Source: an uncultured Acidimicrobiales bacterium
Lineage (GTDB): Bacteria > Actinomycetota > Acidimicrobiia > Acidimicrobiales > Aldehydirespiratoraceae
Reading direction: 5' to 3'
Length of the DNA stretch: 64,000 nucleotides
Assembly (NCBI GenBank): GCA_958296055.1
Contig: CATQHS010000001.1
Location: forward strand, 413,917 to 477,916
Made by a program: the position numbers and the translations under genes. The notes beneath the pieces are model-generated. The model did not search any database and was not told the DNA's origin. It saw nothing but the letters and a program-made list of their open reading frames with translations. Every line of letters starts with the position of its first letter. Within the stretch, counting starts at the first letter, position 1. Shown here piece after piece: positions 1 to 9,338 of the stretch.

Positions 1-970
1 CCTTCTCGTCGTCGGGGGCCCATGACGCCTCGATCCCGTCGAGGGCGATGGCCTCCATCTCCTCCAGGGTGTAGTCGAAGGCTTCGGCCACGGCCACGTA
101 CTCATCGGCGACGTCGAAGCGCATCATGCCGGGGTCGTCGGAGTTGACGGTGGCCAGCACCCCCAGTTCCCGTTGGCGGGCGATCGGATGCGAGGCCACG
201 TCAGGCACCACGTTGGCGATCATGACGTTGGAGGTGGGGCACACGGTCAGCGGTATCTGCCGGTCGATGATCTCGTCGGTCAGGGCGGGGTCGTCGAGGA
301 GCCGGAACCCGTGGTCGATCCGGTCGCAGCCGAACTCTCGCACGCCGATGGCGATGTTCTCGGCCGGACCGTCCTCGCCAGCGTGCATGGTCCGCTTCAG
401 ACCGGCCCGGCCCGCGGCGGCGTAGGCCTCGGCGAAGGCCCGGTGGTCGATGCCGCGCTCCACCGAGTCGGCCCCCATCCCGATCAGCAGGTCTCGGTCC
501 TGGGCGGCGGCGAACTCGGCCATCTCCAGCGCGTGGCCCGGGCCCGACGGCTTGTCGAAGTCCAGGATCATGCGGCAGCCCACGTCCAAGTCGGCCCGGG
601 CGTCTACCACCGCGGCCGACACCCCTTCCCACACCGTCGACACCGGCACCCCGAGCCTGATCACGAAGCCGGGCGAGAAGAACATCTCCCGGTAGCGGAC
701 CCCGGCGGACACCGCGTCCTCGAGGCACTCGTAGGTGATGCGGTGGAAGTCGTCCGCGCTTTGGAGGCTGGCGCAGATCACGTCGTAGATGTCGAGGAAC
801 TGGTTGAGGCTGGTGAACTTATACAGGTCGGCCGGGTCGTCCACGGGGAACTCGACCCCGTTGCGCCGGGCCAGATCGGCGATGGTGGAGGCCCGGCTGG
901 CCCCCTCTATGTGGCAGTGCAGCTCCACCTTCGGGAGCCTCCGCAGGTGCTCGGCAGCGGCGACGGTCAT
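1..970 (-). CDS. add: Adenosine deaminase family protein, copy 1 (C-terminus outside window)
   Basis: This is a zinc-dependent purine nucleoside deaminase (adenosine to inosine is the family's usual reaction). Reading leftwards from the ATG at 970 it shows the family motifs in order: ELHCHIEGA (HxH zinc ligands) near residue 17, HAGE (His and catalytic Glu), DHG, and NSDDPG (Asp ligand). It is a close paralogue of the gene at 2048-3091, nearly identical over long stretches. The start is supported by AGGAGG placed 4 bases upstream. The ATG overlaps the stop of the Rieske gene (ATGA), so the two are probably translationally coupled. The stop codon lies left of the window. It is the last visible gene of a nucleoside uptake operon. 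Confidence 0.9.
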   Translation of the reverse strand, partial: MTVAAAEHLRRLPKVELHCHIEGASRASTIADLARRNGVEFPVDDPADLYKFTSLNQFLDIYDVICASLQSADDFHRITYECLEDAVSAGVRYREMFFSPGFVIRLGVPVSTVWEGVSAAVVDARADLDVGCRMILDFDKPSGPGHALEMAEFAAAQDRDLLIGMGADSVERGIDHRAFAEAYAAAGRAGLKRTMHAGEDGPAENIAIGVREFGCDRIDHGFRLLDDPALTDEIIDRQIPLTVCPTSNVMIANVVPDVASHPIARQRELGVLATVNSDDPGMMRFDVADEYVAVAEAFDYTLEEMEAIALDGIEASWAPDDEK

Positions 971-2010
971 CGGTCCTCCTCGTCGAGGTCGGCGGTCACG
1001 GTCCCGTACTCTATTCCCCGGTCGCGCAGCCATTTGCGGTAGGCCAGGCTGCCGGCATCGGCGGGCTGGTGGGACTCCAGGGCGGGGGCTGTCGGCAGCC
1101 TGCGGGGCCGCTGCGACTCCACCACCTCGATGTCCTGGGCGAATATGAGGTCGTTGAAGGCCTGCTGGGCGTCGAGGTCGGCGCCGTCGTCGGCCACCGC
1201 CGTCGAGCGCCACACCACGCAGGTGGTCTCGTCAATGGGGCTGACCGCGATGAGGATGGAGAACCCGCCCGCCCCGTCGTCAGGGATCTTGGTGAGGACG
1301 GCGGCGTAGGGGTGCGACACCGAGTACTCGTAGCGCACCGGGCCGCCCCCGGAGGCGGCCGGGCCGGGCCGGGGCTGCCAGAACACGCAGTCGGTGAGCC
1401 GCAGCTCGCCGTCGTCGGCCTTCACCCGGTAGCGGCCCACCTCGGTGTGGGGGACTTGGCCCAGATAGCCGGCGTGCACGAACGGGAAATGGGCCAAGTC
1501 CAGGAAGTTCTCGATGATCCGCGGCCCCGACGAGCGCACCGTGACCGGGTCCAGCCACACCGTCCGGTCGGGATGGGCCGCATGCATCGGGGCCCGGGGC
1601 AGTTCCCGGGGCCGGTCCCCGACGCAGACCCACCAGAACCCGTAGCCGAGGCGGGTCGAGACCCGGCGCAGGCAGGCCCTGGCCCCCGGCCGCCGGTCGG
1701 GGTGGGCGGGCTGGCGGACGCAGCCGCCGTCGGCGTCGAACTGCCAGCCGTGGTAGCCGCACTGGATCAGCTCGCCGTCGAAGGTTCCCAGGCTCAGCCG
1801 GGCCCCCCGGTGGGGGCAGGTGTCGACGAACGCCTCCGCTCGCCCGTCGTCGAAGGCGGCCAGCACGTAGCGCTCGTCGAGCAGCTCGAACCGGCGCCAC
1901 GACCCGGAGGCCACTTCGGCGGCCCGGGCCACCGGGAACCACTCGTCGCGGATCCGGTCGCCGCTCGGCGACTCCCCGGCCCCATCCCCGCGGCCCCGGT
2001 CGCCGGTCAA
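967..2010 (-). CDS. Rieske non-heme iron oxygenase, alpha-subunit type
   Basis: This is a full-length Rieske oxygenase of the vanillate demethylase / NdmA-NdmB type. The N-terminal [2Fe-2S] motif is CPHRGA followed by CGYHGW, near residues 60-85 from this start. The mononuclear iron site is NFLDLAHFPFVH, and an AQDIEVVE segment carries a likely Asp ligand. Such enzymes take electrons from a partner reductase and often remove N- or O-methyl groups. A candidate reductase is encoded at 13068-14840. The gene sits between two adenosine deaminase paralogues on the same strand and overlaps the downstream one by ATGA. The start is uncertain: TTG at 2010 avoids overlapping the upstream gene, whereas an ATG at 2094 would add a low-complexity tail overlapping it. 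Substrate is unknown; N-demethylation of a methylpurine is inferred from context. Confidence 0.88.
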   Translation of the reverse strand: MTGDRGRGDGAGESPSGDRIRDEWFPVARAAEVASGSWRRFELLDERYVLAAFDDGRAEAFVDTCPHRGARLSLGTFDGELIQCGYHGWQFDADGGCVRQPAHPDRRPGARACLRRVSTRLGYGFWWVCVGDRPRELPRAPMHAAHPDRTVWLDPVTVRSSGPRIIENFLDLAHFPFVHAGYLGQVPHTEVGRYRVKADDGELRLTDCVFWQPRPGPAASGGGPVRYEYSVSHPYAAVLTKIPDDGAGGFSILIAVSPIDETTCVVWRSTAVADDGADLDAQQAFNDLIFAQDIEVVESQRPRRLPTAPALESHQPADAGSLAYRKWLRDRGIEYGTVTADLDEEDR

Positions 2011-2047
2011 CGCTCCCCCGGACGAGGCCGGAGCAAAGACGGCCGGC

Positions 2048-3091
2048 TCAGGCGGCCCGGGCCTCAAGCCCGTACTCGGAGCGCAGATCGTCAAACTCGG
2101 CTTCGAATCGGCGACGAAGGGCAGCCTTCTCGTCGTCGGGCGCCCACGACGCCTCTATCCCGTCCAGGCTGACCGCCTCCATCTCCTCCAAGGAGTAGCC
2201 GAAGGCCCGGGCCACGGTCACGTACTCGTCGGCCAGGCTGAAGCGCATCATGCCCGGGTCGTCGGAGTTAAGCATGGCCAGCACCCCCCGCTCCCGTTGG
2301 CGGGCGAACGGGTGCGACTCGATGTCGGGCACCAGCTTGATGATCAGGTTGGAGGTGGGGCAGACCGTCAGCGGTATCCGCCGATCGACGATCTCGTCGG
2401 TCAGGGCGGGGTCGTCAAGGAGCCGGAAGCCGTGGTCGATGCGGTCGCAGCCGCAGTCGCGTACGGCCACGGCGATGTTGTCGGCCGGCCCGTCCTCGCC
2501 CGCGTGCATGGTGCGTTTGAGCCCGGCCCGGCCCGCGGCGGCGTAGGCGTCGGCGAAGACGGTGTGGTCGACGCCGCGCTCCACCGAGTCGGCGCCCATC
2601 CCGATCAGCAGGTCCCGGTCTTGGGCGGCGGCGAACTCGGCCATCTCCAGCGCGTGGCCCGGGCCCGACGGCTTGTCGAAGTCCAAGACCATGCGGCAGA
2701 AGATGTCCAAGTCGGCCCGGGCGTCTACCACCGCGGCCGACACGCCTTCCCACACCGTCGACACCGGCACCCCGAGCTTGATGACGAAGCCGGGCGAGAA
2801 GAACGTCTCGCAATAGCGGATCCCGGCTCCGGCCGCGTCCTCGAAGCACTCGTAGGCGATGCGGTGGAAGTCGTCCGCGCTTTGGAGGCTGGCGCAGACC
2901 ACGCCATAGATGTCGAGGAACTGGTTGAGGCTGGTGAACTTGTACAGGTCGGCCGGGTCGTCCACCGGCAGCTCAACCCCGTTGGCGCCGGCCAACTCGG
3001 CGATGGTGGCGGCCCGGCTGGCCCCCTCTATGTGGCAGTGCAGCTCCACTTTCGGGAGCCGCCGCAGATGTTCGTCGGAGGCGACGGTCAC
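2048..3091 (-). CDS. add: Adenosine deaminase family protein, copy 2
   Basis: A 347-residue metal-dependent purine nucleoside deaminase. Visible motifs are ELHCHIEGA (HxH), MHAGED (His and catalytic Glu), RIDHGF and NSDDPGMM (Asp). The length is normal for bacterial Add. The GTG start is preceded by AGGAGG at 5-base spacing. It lies just downstream of two nucleoside-type ABC permeases and just upstream of the Rieske oxygenase, in one minus-strand run. It differs from copy 1 by scattered substitutions, for example SNLIIKLVPDIE in copy 2 against SNVMIANVVPDVA in copy 1, near the C-terminal third. The two may therefore have diverged in substrate preference. The family assignment is firm; the exact nucleoside is not shown. 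Confidence 0.92.
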   Translation of the reverse strand: MTVASDEHLRRLPKVELHCHIEGASRAATIAELAGANGVELPVDDPADLYKFTSLNQFLDIYGVVCASLQSADDFHRIAYECFEDAAGAGIRYCETFFSPGFVIKLGVPVSTVWEGVSAAVVDARADLDIFCRMVLDFDKPSGPGHALEMAEFAAAQDRDLLIGMGADSVERGVDHTVFADAYAAAGRAGLKRTMHAGEDGPADNIAVAVRDCGCDRIDHGFRLLDDPALTDEIVDRRIPLTVCPTSNLIIKLVPDIESHPFARQRERGVLAMLNSDDPGMMRFSLADEYVTVARAFGYSLEEMEAVSLDGIEASWAPDDEKAALRRRFEAEFDDLRSEYGLEARAA

Positions 3092-3120
3092 AGGTCCTCC
3101 TCTGTTGCTCTATCGAAGGG

Positions 3121-4119
3121 TCAGCGCTCCTCGCGCCAGTACGGGATGGCCAGGGCGCCGGGCGCGGCGGTGGCCCGGACCCGCCGGCCGATCTTGGCCG
3201 CCCCGGCCGGGATCAGGATGGCGATCAGGGTCACCACGTAGGGCAGCATCGACAGGAAGAAGCTCAGGTCGCTGGGACCGAAGAACGGCAGCTCCCAGCC
3301 TCGGGCCTGGGCGGTGGTGTCCAGCGAGATCATCGACCCGTACAGCAGGGCCCCGGCCACCACCCACCCGGGCCGCCAGCCGGCGAAGATCACCACGGCC
3401 AGCGCCACCCAGCCCCGGCCCCGGGCGATATCGGGCGACCAGGTGGGGGTGAAGGACAGCACCATGTAGGCACCGCCCGCACCGGAGAGGGCCGCGCCCA
3501 GCACCGTGTAGCCCAGCCGGGAGCGCATCACGCTCACCCCGACCGCGTCGGCCGCGGCCGGGTTCTCCCCCACCGCCCGCATGTTCATGCCATGGCGGGT
3601 GCGGAACAGCAGGAACCACAGCGCCACCGGCATGGCGATGTAGGCCAGGTACACGATCGGGTCGTGGAACAAGAAGGCCTCCAAGACGGAGCCGTCTTCG
3701 AAGCTTCCGCCCAGGCTGACTTCCTGGAAGGTGTTCTGGATGGGGGTGCCGTTGCGGTTGGTGCCCAACTGGTTGGACAGCCCCACGCCGCCCAGGGCCA
3801 GGGCCAAGCCGACGAGCACCTGGTTGGCCCGGAACACCACCACCGCCACCGCGAAGATCAGGCCGGCCAGCGCGGCGGCGGCCATGCCGATCAGCAGGGC
3901 CAGCCACGGGCTGGTGATTCCCCAGGACAGCACCGCGATCACCGCGTACACCGCCCCCACGCCGATCAGCCCCTCCTGGCCCAGGTTCAGCACCCCCACC
4001 CGCTCGCCGAGCATGGCCCCGGTGGCGGCCAGCAACACCACGGTGCTGGCCGGGATGGCCGAGCCGACCAGGCTCAAGAAGGCGTTGTCGATGAGGGCGA
4101 GCACCTGGGCCGAGATCAT
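3121..4119 (-). CDS. Nucleoside-type ABC transporter permease (NupQ-like)
   Basis: A 332-residue membrane protein with about eight to ten hydrophobic segments and the signature MLGERVGVLNLGQEGLIGVGA near residue 35. That signature is typical of the BmpA-linked permeases (BPD_transp_2 family) that import nucleosides in Gram-positive bacteria. It forms the membrane channel with the permease encoded immediately upstream; the two genes overlap by ATGA (4116-4119). The adjacent ATPase and BmpA-type lipoprotein complete the transporter. The three ADA-family deaminases in the same run support nucleosides or modified nucleosides as cargo. Cargo is inferred, since related systems also carry other solutes. 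Confidence 0.9.
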   Translation of the reverse strand: MISAQVLALIDNAFLSLVGSAIPASTVVLLAATGAMLGERVGVLNLGQEGLIGVGAVYAVIAVLSWGITSPWLALLIGMAAAALAGLIFAVAVVVFRANQVLVGLALALGGVGLSNQLGTNRNGTPIQNTFQEVSLGGSFEDGSVLEAFLFHDPIVYLAYIAMPVALWFLLFRTRHGMNMRAVGENPAAADAVGVSVMRSRLGYTVLGAALSGAGGAYMVLSFTPTWSPDIARGRGWVALAVVIFAGWRPGWVVAGALLYGSMISLDTTAQARGWELPFFGPSDLSFFLSMLPYVVTLIAILIPAGAAKIGRRVRATAAPGALAIPYWREER

Positions 4120-5264
4120 GTCGTCGCCCCTTCCAGAACGGCGTCGCCGGACCCGTCAACGCCGCCGGATCCGCCCGCGTCGCCGGATTCGTCAACGCCG
4201 CCGTCGGCGTCGGCTCGCTCGAGGCGGAAGCGGGCCGCGATCTCGCCCAGGGCGATGCCGGTGAGGATGATCCCGTACATGCCGAAGATGATGTACACCG
4301 ACAGGCCCTTGGTCTGCAGCACCAAGCCGGCGTAGAACATCGAGGCGATGAACACGCCGCCGCCGATCACCCCGGCAAAGGAGGCGCCGGCCAGGGCGGC
4401 CACGATGAACCCGGACAGGCCGAACTGGGCCGAGAAGCCGGCGTTGAGGGCCTGGGCGCCGGGGGCGCTGAGCTGGAGCATCCCGCCCAGGCCGGCGATG
4501 GCCCCGGTGACCAGCATCACCGTCAGTATCCGCCGCCGCACCCGGATGCCGGCGAACCCGGCGGCCCGGGGGTTGCCGCCGATGGTGTCGATCTCGTAGC
4601 CGACGGTGGTGGACCGGAACACCCACCACAGCGCCAGCGCGATCAGAAAGGGGACTAGCAGGGCGACGGTCAGCGATTTGCTCCCGGGCAGGTCCGGCAG
4701 GGTGAACGGCACCTTCTCGGTGGACTGGATCACCGCCGCCTTCTTGTCGCGCCAGAACCCCAGCGCCGACCAGGTCACAAGCTGAATGGCCACGAAGTTC
4801 AACAGCAAGGTGGTGATGATCTCGTTCACGTCCCAGAAGGCCCGGGCCAGCGCCGGCAACAGGATCCAGGCCGCCCCCGCGGCTATGGCGGCCAAGGCCA
4901 TGGCCGTCAGCACCAGCCAGCCCGGCCCGTCCATGTGGATGCCCACCCCCACCGCGGCGAAGGCCCCCACCAAGAACTGGCCGTCCGAGCCGATGTTCCA
5001 CACCTTCATGCGCAGCGACAGGGCCACCCCCAGGGCGGTCATCAGGATGGGGATGGCCCGCAGGGCCACCCCCTCGATGCCGCGCTGGCTCCCGAAGATG
5101 GCCTTGAGGGCCTCGAAGAAGATCCAAAACGGGTTGCGGCCCGTCAGCAGCAGCAGCAGGCCGACCAGCAGCAGCGCCCCCACTGCCCCGGCCACCCGGG
5201 TGAGCGCGGCGGTGCGGGCGTCGGTGTCGAGGCGGCGGACCAGCCGCCAGCGGCCGAAGGTCAC
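4116..5264 (-). CDS. Nucleoside-type ABC transporter permease (NupP-like)
   Basis: A 382-residue permease of the same family and second half of the channel pair. Characteristic text includes SLRMKVWNIGSDGQFLVGA (about residue 82) and ILLNFVAIQLV-like and GNPRAAGFAGI segments, found in the longer subunit of BmpA-dependent transporters. The C-terminus has a Gly/Asp-rich tail (DADGGVDESGDAGGSGG). The GTG start is the only initiator in the frame after the upstream ATPase gene stops at 5326. No good ribosome binding site is visible, so it may depend on coupling. It overlaps the next permease by four bases. Confidence 0.88.
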   Translation of the reverse strand: MTFGRWRLVRRLDTDARTAALTRVAGAVGALLLVGLLLLLTGRNPFWIFFEALKAIFGSQRGIEGVALRAIPILMTALGVALSLRMKVWNIGSDGQFLVGAFAAVGVGIHMDGPGWLVLTAMALAAIAAGAAWILLPALARAFWDVNEIITTLLLNFVAIQLVTWSALGFWRDKKAAVIQSTEKVPFTLPDLPGSKSLTVALLVPFLIALALWWVFRSTTVGYEIDTIGGNPRAAGFAGIRVRRRILTVMLVTGAIAGLGGMLQLSAPGAQALNAGFSAQFGLSGFIVAALAGASFAGVIGGGVFIASMFYAGLVLQTKGLSVYIIFGMYGIILTGIALGEIAARFRLERADADGGVDESGDAGGSGGVDGSGDAVLEGATT

Positions 5265-5325
5265 AGCGCCGCCGCCCCCGGCCCGCCTCTGCCGGCCCTG
5301 CCGGTCACGCCACCGGCCCCGTCCA

Positions 5326-6834
<1,509 letters not shown>

Positions 6835-6923
6835 CGCCGGGGCGGCCCCGGCGGTGACGGCGGGATCGGTTCCCGGCTGGTCGGTCAGAGCACGCCTCGA
6901 TCAGACGCTGGTCAGATGCCTGA

Positions 6924-8135
6924 TCAGATGCCGGACACGCCCTCGACCGCCCAGTCGATGGCGTAGCCGCCCTTCGAGTCGAGGGCCTCGCCCGCGGCCA
7001 GCCTCTGGTTGCCCTCGTTGTCGTTCAGCGGGCCCTGGTAGACGCTCAGCTCGCCGCTGTCGATGGCGGCCCTGGCCGCGGCCACCTCGTCCTTGACGTG
7101 CTGGGGGACGTTGGGGCCCCAGTCGCTCAGGGGGTTGTCCAGCAGGATCACATCGCCCTCTGCGACCGATGCCCAGGTGCCGTTGAGCACCCGCCGGCAC
7201 TGCTCGGTGTAGAAGGGGCCGAGTTCGGTCAGCTCGAAGCTGGCCACGAACTTGGTGGGGGCGGCGTTGCGGGCCGAGGCGAAGTCGCCGTTCCAGTACC
7301 CGGTCCAGATCCCGGCCTCCTCGGAGATCTGCATGAAGGTGGGCTCGTCCATGACCCCGAACAGGAAGTCCACCCCGCTGTCGAGCAGGGCGTTGGCAGC
7401 CTGGGCCGCCTTCTGGGGGTCGAAGAAGGTGCTGACCAGCACCGTCTCCACCACCGCGTCGGGGTTCACGCTGCGGGCCCCCAGCAGCAGGCCGTTGACG
7501 TCGTTGTAGGCGGTGGCGGTGGGGAAGGCCCCGATGTAGCCGATCCGGCCGTTGGCGGCCATGTGCCCGGCGGCGATCCCCAGCAGGTAGGCCGGTATCT
7601 CGTGGGCCAAATAGAACGGGAGTATGTTATCCAGCCAGGTGTGGCCGTTGGTCTCCACGAAGAAGGTGTCGGGGTTTTCTTCGGCCACAACGCTCATCAA
7701 CCCGGCGTACTCGGTGTTGGCGAAGATGAGGTGGTTGCCGTCGTCCACGAGCTGCTGGAAGAGCTGGGTGGTGGAGGCGTCGAAGCCGATGTTGGGGGTG
7801 TAGGCCGTCTCCAGTTGATCGCCCAAGGCGTTCTGGGCGACCTGGCGGCCGATGTCGTGCGCCTCAGTCCAGCCGTTGTCGTCGGGCGGGCCGATGTAGA
7901 CCCAGTGGGCCTTCACTTTGTCGAGGCCGGGGGCGGCGGTGGTGGCCGCCGCCGCGGTAGTGGCGGGCGCCGCCGTCGTGGTGGCAGTGGACCCGCTGTC
8001 GTCGCCTCCGCAAGCGGCCAGCACTGAGCCGCCCACGGCGAGGCCCCCGATGCCCACCGCGCCCATCTTGAGCGCCTCTCGGCGCGACACCGCCGCGGTG
8101 CGGGGAAGGATCAGCTTAGAACTTTTCTGGGTCAT
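6924..8135 (-). CDS. BmpA/PnrA-family substrate-binding lipoprotein with TAT signal
   Basis: A 403-residue solute receptor of a nucleoside ABC importer. The N-terminus has a twin-arginine motif (SRREALKMG) followed by a hydrophobic stretch and lipobox LAACGG at about residues 40-45, so it is probably exported folded and lipidated. A Thr/Ala-rich linker precedes the PnrA-like domain, which begins KVKAHWVYIGPPDDNGWTEAH. The start ATG at 8135 is the first codon that includes the whole signal. It is transcribed ahead of the ATPase and both permeases. BmpA/PnrA relatives bind purine nucleosides; the ligand here is inferred. Confidence 0.92.
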   Translation of the reverse strand: MTQKSSKLILPRTAAVSRREALKMGAVGIGGLAVGGSVLAACGGDDSGSTATTTAAPATTAAAATTAAPGLDKVKAHWVYIGPPDDNGWTEAHDIGRQVAQNALGDQLETAYTPNIGFDASTTQLFQQLVDDGNHLIFANTEYAGLMSVVAEENPDTFFVETNGHTWLDNILPFYLAHEIPAYLLGIAAGHMAANGRIGYIGAFPTATAYNDVNGLLLGARSVNPDAVVETVLVSTFFDPQKAAQAANALLDSGVDFLFGVMDEPTFMQISEEAGIWTGYWNGDFASARNAAPTKFVASFELTELGPFYTEQCRRVLNGTWASVAEGDVILLDNPLSDWGPNVPQHVKDEVAAARAAIDSGELSVYQGPLNDNEGNQRLAAGEALDSKGGYAIDWAVEGVSGI

Positions 8136-8187
8136 GTGGCTTGTGGCTCCTTTGCTCTTGATACTCGGGGTTGATACTGGTGACCGG

Positions 8188-9210
8188 TCAGTCGATCTGG
8201 GCGGCCAGCTCGTCGAACTCTATGGCCCACTGGCGGCGCATGGCCCGCTTCTCGGGCTCGTCGAGCCAGGACCCGTCGATGCCGTTGAGCATGCACTGGC
8301 GGAAGTCCTCGACTTCGAACCCCATGTGGTTGTGGGCCACGATGTAGTCGCGGGTGGGGTCGGTCTTGAACATGGGCGGGTCGTCGCAGTCGAGGCTGAT
8401 CTTGATGCCGAACTCGCGCATCTTCCCGAGGGGGTGGCTGCCGAAGTCGTCACCGAAGTAGACCCAGGCGGTGGACACGGGGGTGCAGGTGAACACCACC
8501 CCATCGTCGCGGCAGCGGCGCATGATGGCCTCGCTATCGACCACGTGGTAGCCGTGGTCGACCCGCTCGCAGCCCAGCAGGTCTAGGCAGGTCTCGATGT
8601 TGCGGGGCGGCGCGTCCTCGGACTGGTGGGCGGTGAGGTGCAGCCCGGCAGCCTCAGCCATGCTGAAGGCCTTCCAGAACCGCTCGGGCGGGTAATCGGC
8701 CTCGGCGTAGTCCAAGCCGATGCCGATCACCTCCTTGCGGGGGTGCTCCAGCAGCGTCTCGACCATGGAGACCCCCAGCTCGGGGCTCTCCATGCGGTTG
8801 ATGGCCGCGATCAGCCGGCACTCGATCCCGTGGTCGGCGCGGGCCGCGTTGATGCCGTCGATTAGCCCGTCCACGCAGGTGGGGTAGTCCACCCCAGCCG
8901 CCAGGTGGGCGGTGGGGTTGAAGAACATCTCCCGGTAGCGCACGTTGTGCTCGGCCGCCTCGGTGAGGGTCTCGTAGCAGATCCGCTCGAAGTCCTCCCG
9001 GTCGATCACCCCCAGCGAGGTGTTGTCGTACATGTGCAGGAACTTGTAGATGTCGGGGTAGTCGTAGAGGTCCTCGGGCTCGTCGTAGTCGGGCAGGGGA
9101 ACGCCGTGCTTGTTGCACAGGTCCACCGCGGTGCGGGCCTGCACCGACCCCATCAGGTGCAGGTGCAGACTGACCTTGGGTATCGCCTTCAAGAAGGTGT
9201 CCATGTCCAT
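8188..9210 (-). CDS. Divergent adenosine-deaminase-family hydrolase
   Basis: A 340-residue ADA-family protein at the head of the transporter operon, clearly distinct from the two Add paralogues downstream. Zinc-site text is VSLHLHLMGS (HxH kept), TAHQSEDAP (His and Glu kept, but the usual HAGE is HQSE), RVDHGYH and SLDCDDPPM (in place of NSDDP). The metal ligands and catalytic Glu therefore seem present while the substrate-contact positions differ. That suggests a non-adenosine substrate, perhaps another aminopurine nucleoside or base. ATG occurs at residues 1 and 3; GAGGAGG lies 11 bases upstream of the first. It ends 52 bases before the BmpA gene start. Confidence 0.85.
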   Translation of the reverse strand: MDMDTFLKAIPKVSLHLHLMGSVQARTAVDLCNKHGVPLPDYDEPEDLYDYPDIYKFLHMYDNTSLGVIDREDFERICYETLTEAAEHNVRYREMFFNPTAHLAAGVDYPTCVDGLIDGINAARADHGIECRLIAAINRMESPELGVSMVETLLEHPRKEVIGIGLDYAEADYPPERFWKAFSMAEAAGLHLTAHQSEDAPPRNIETCLDLLGCERVDHGYHVVDSEAIMRRCRDDGVVFTCTPVSTAWVYFGDDFGSHPLGKMREFGIKISLDCDDPPMFKTDPTRDYIVAHNHMGFEVEDFRQCMLNGIDGSWLDEPEKRAMRRQWAIEFDELAAQID

Positions 9211-9338
9211 GCGGGCGCCGTACCTCCTCGCCTCGCCTCTTTCGTTCCCTCCACCGGCGAGAACCCGTCGCCGGTAGCCTCGCCGGGCAGCAAGGCGAGG
9301 TCAATATAACTCGCGCGCGGCCCACGCGCCGGACGGAG

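Noticed and set aside
967..2094. ATG 2094 as start of the Rieske oxygenase
   Set aside because: It would overlap the upstream deaminase gene by 47 bases and add a low-complexity tail; a later start is more likely, though unproven.
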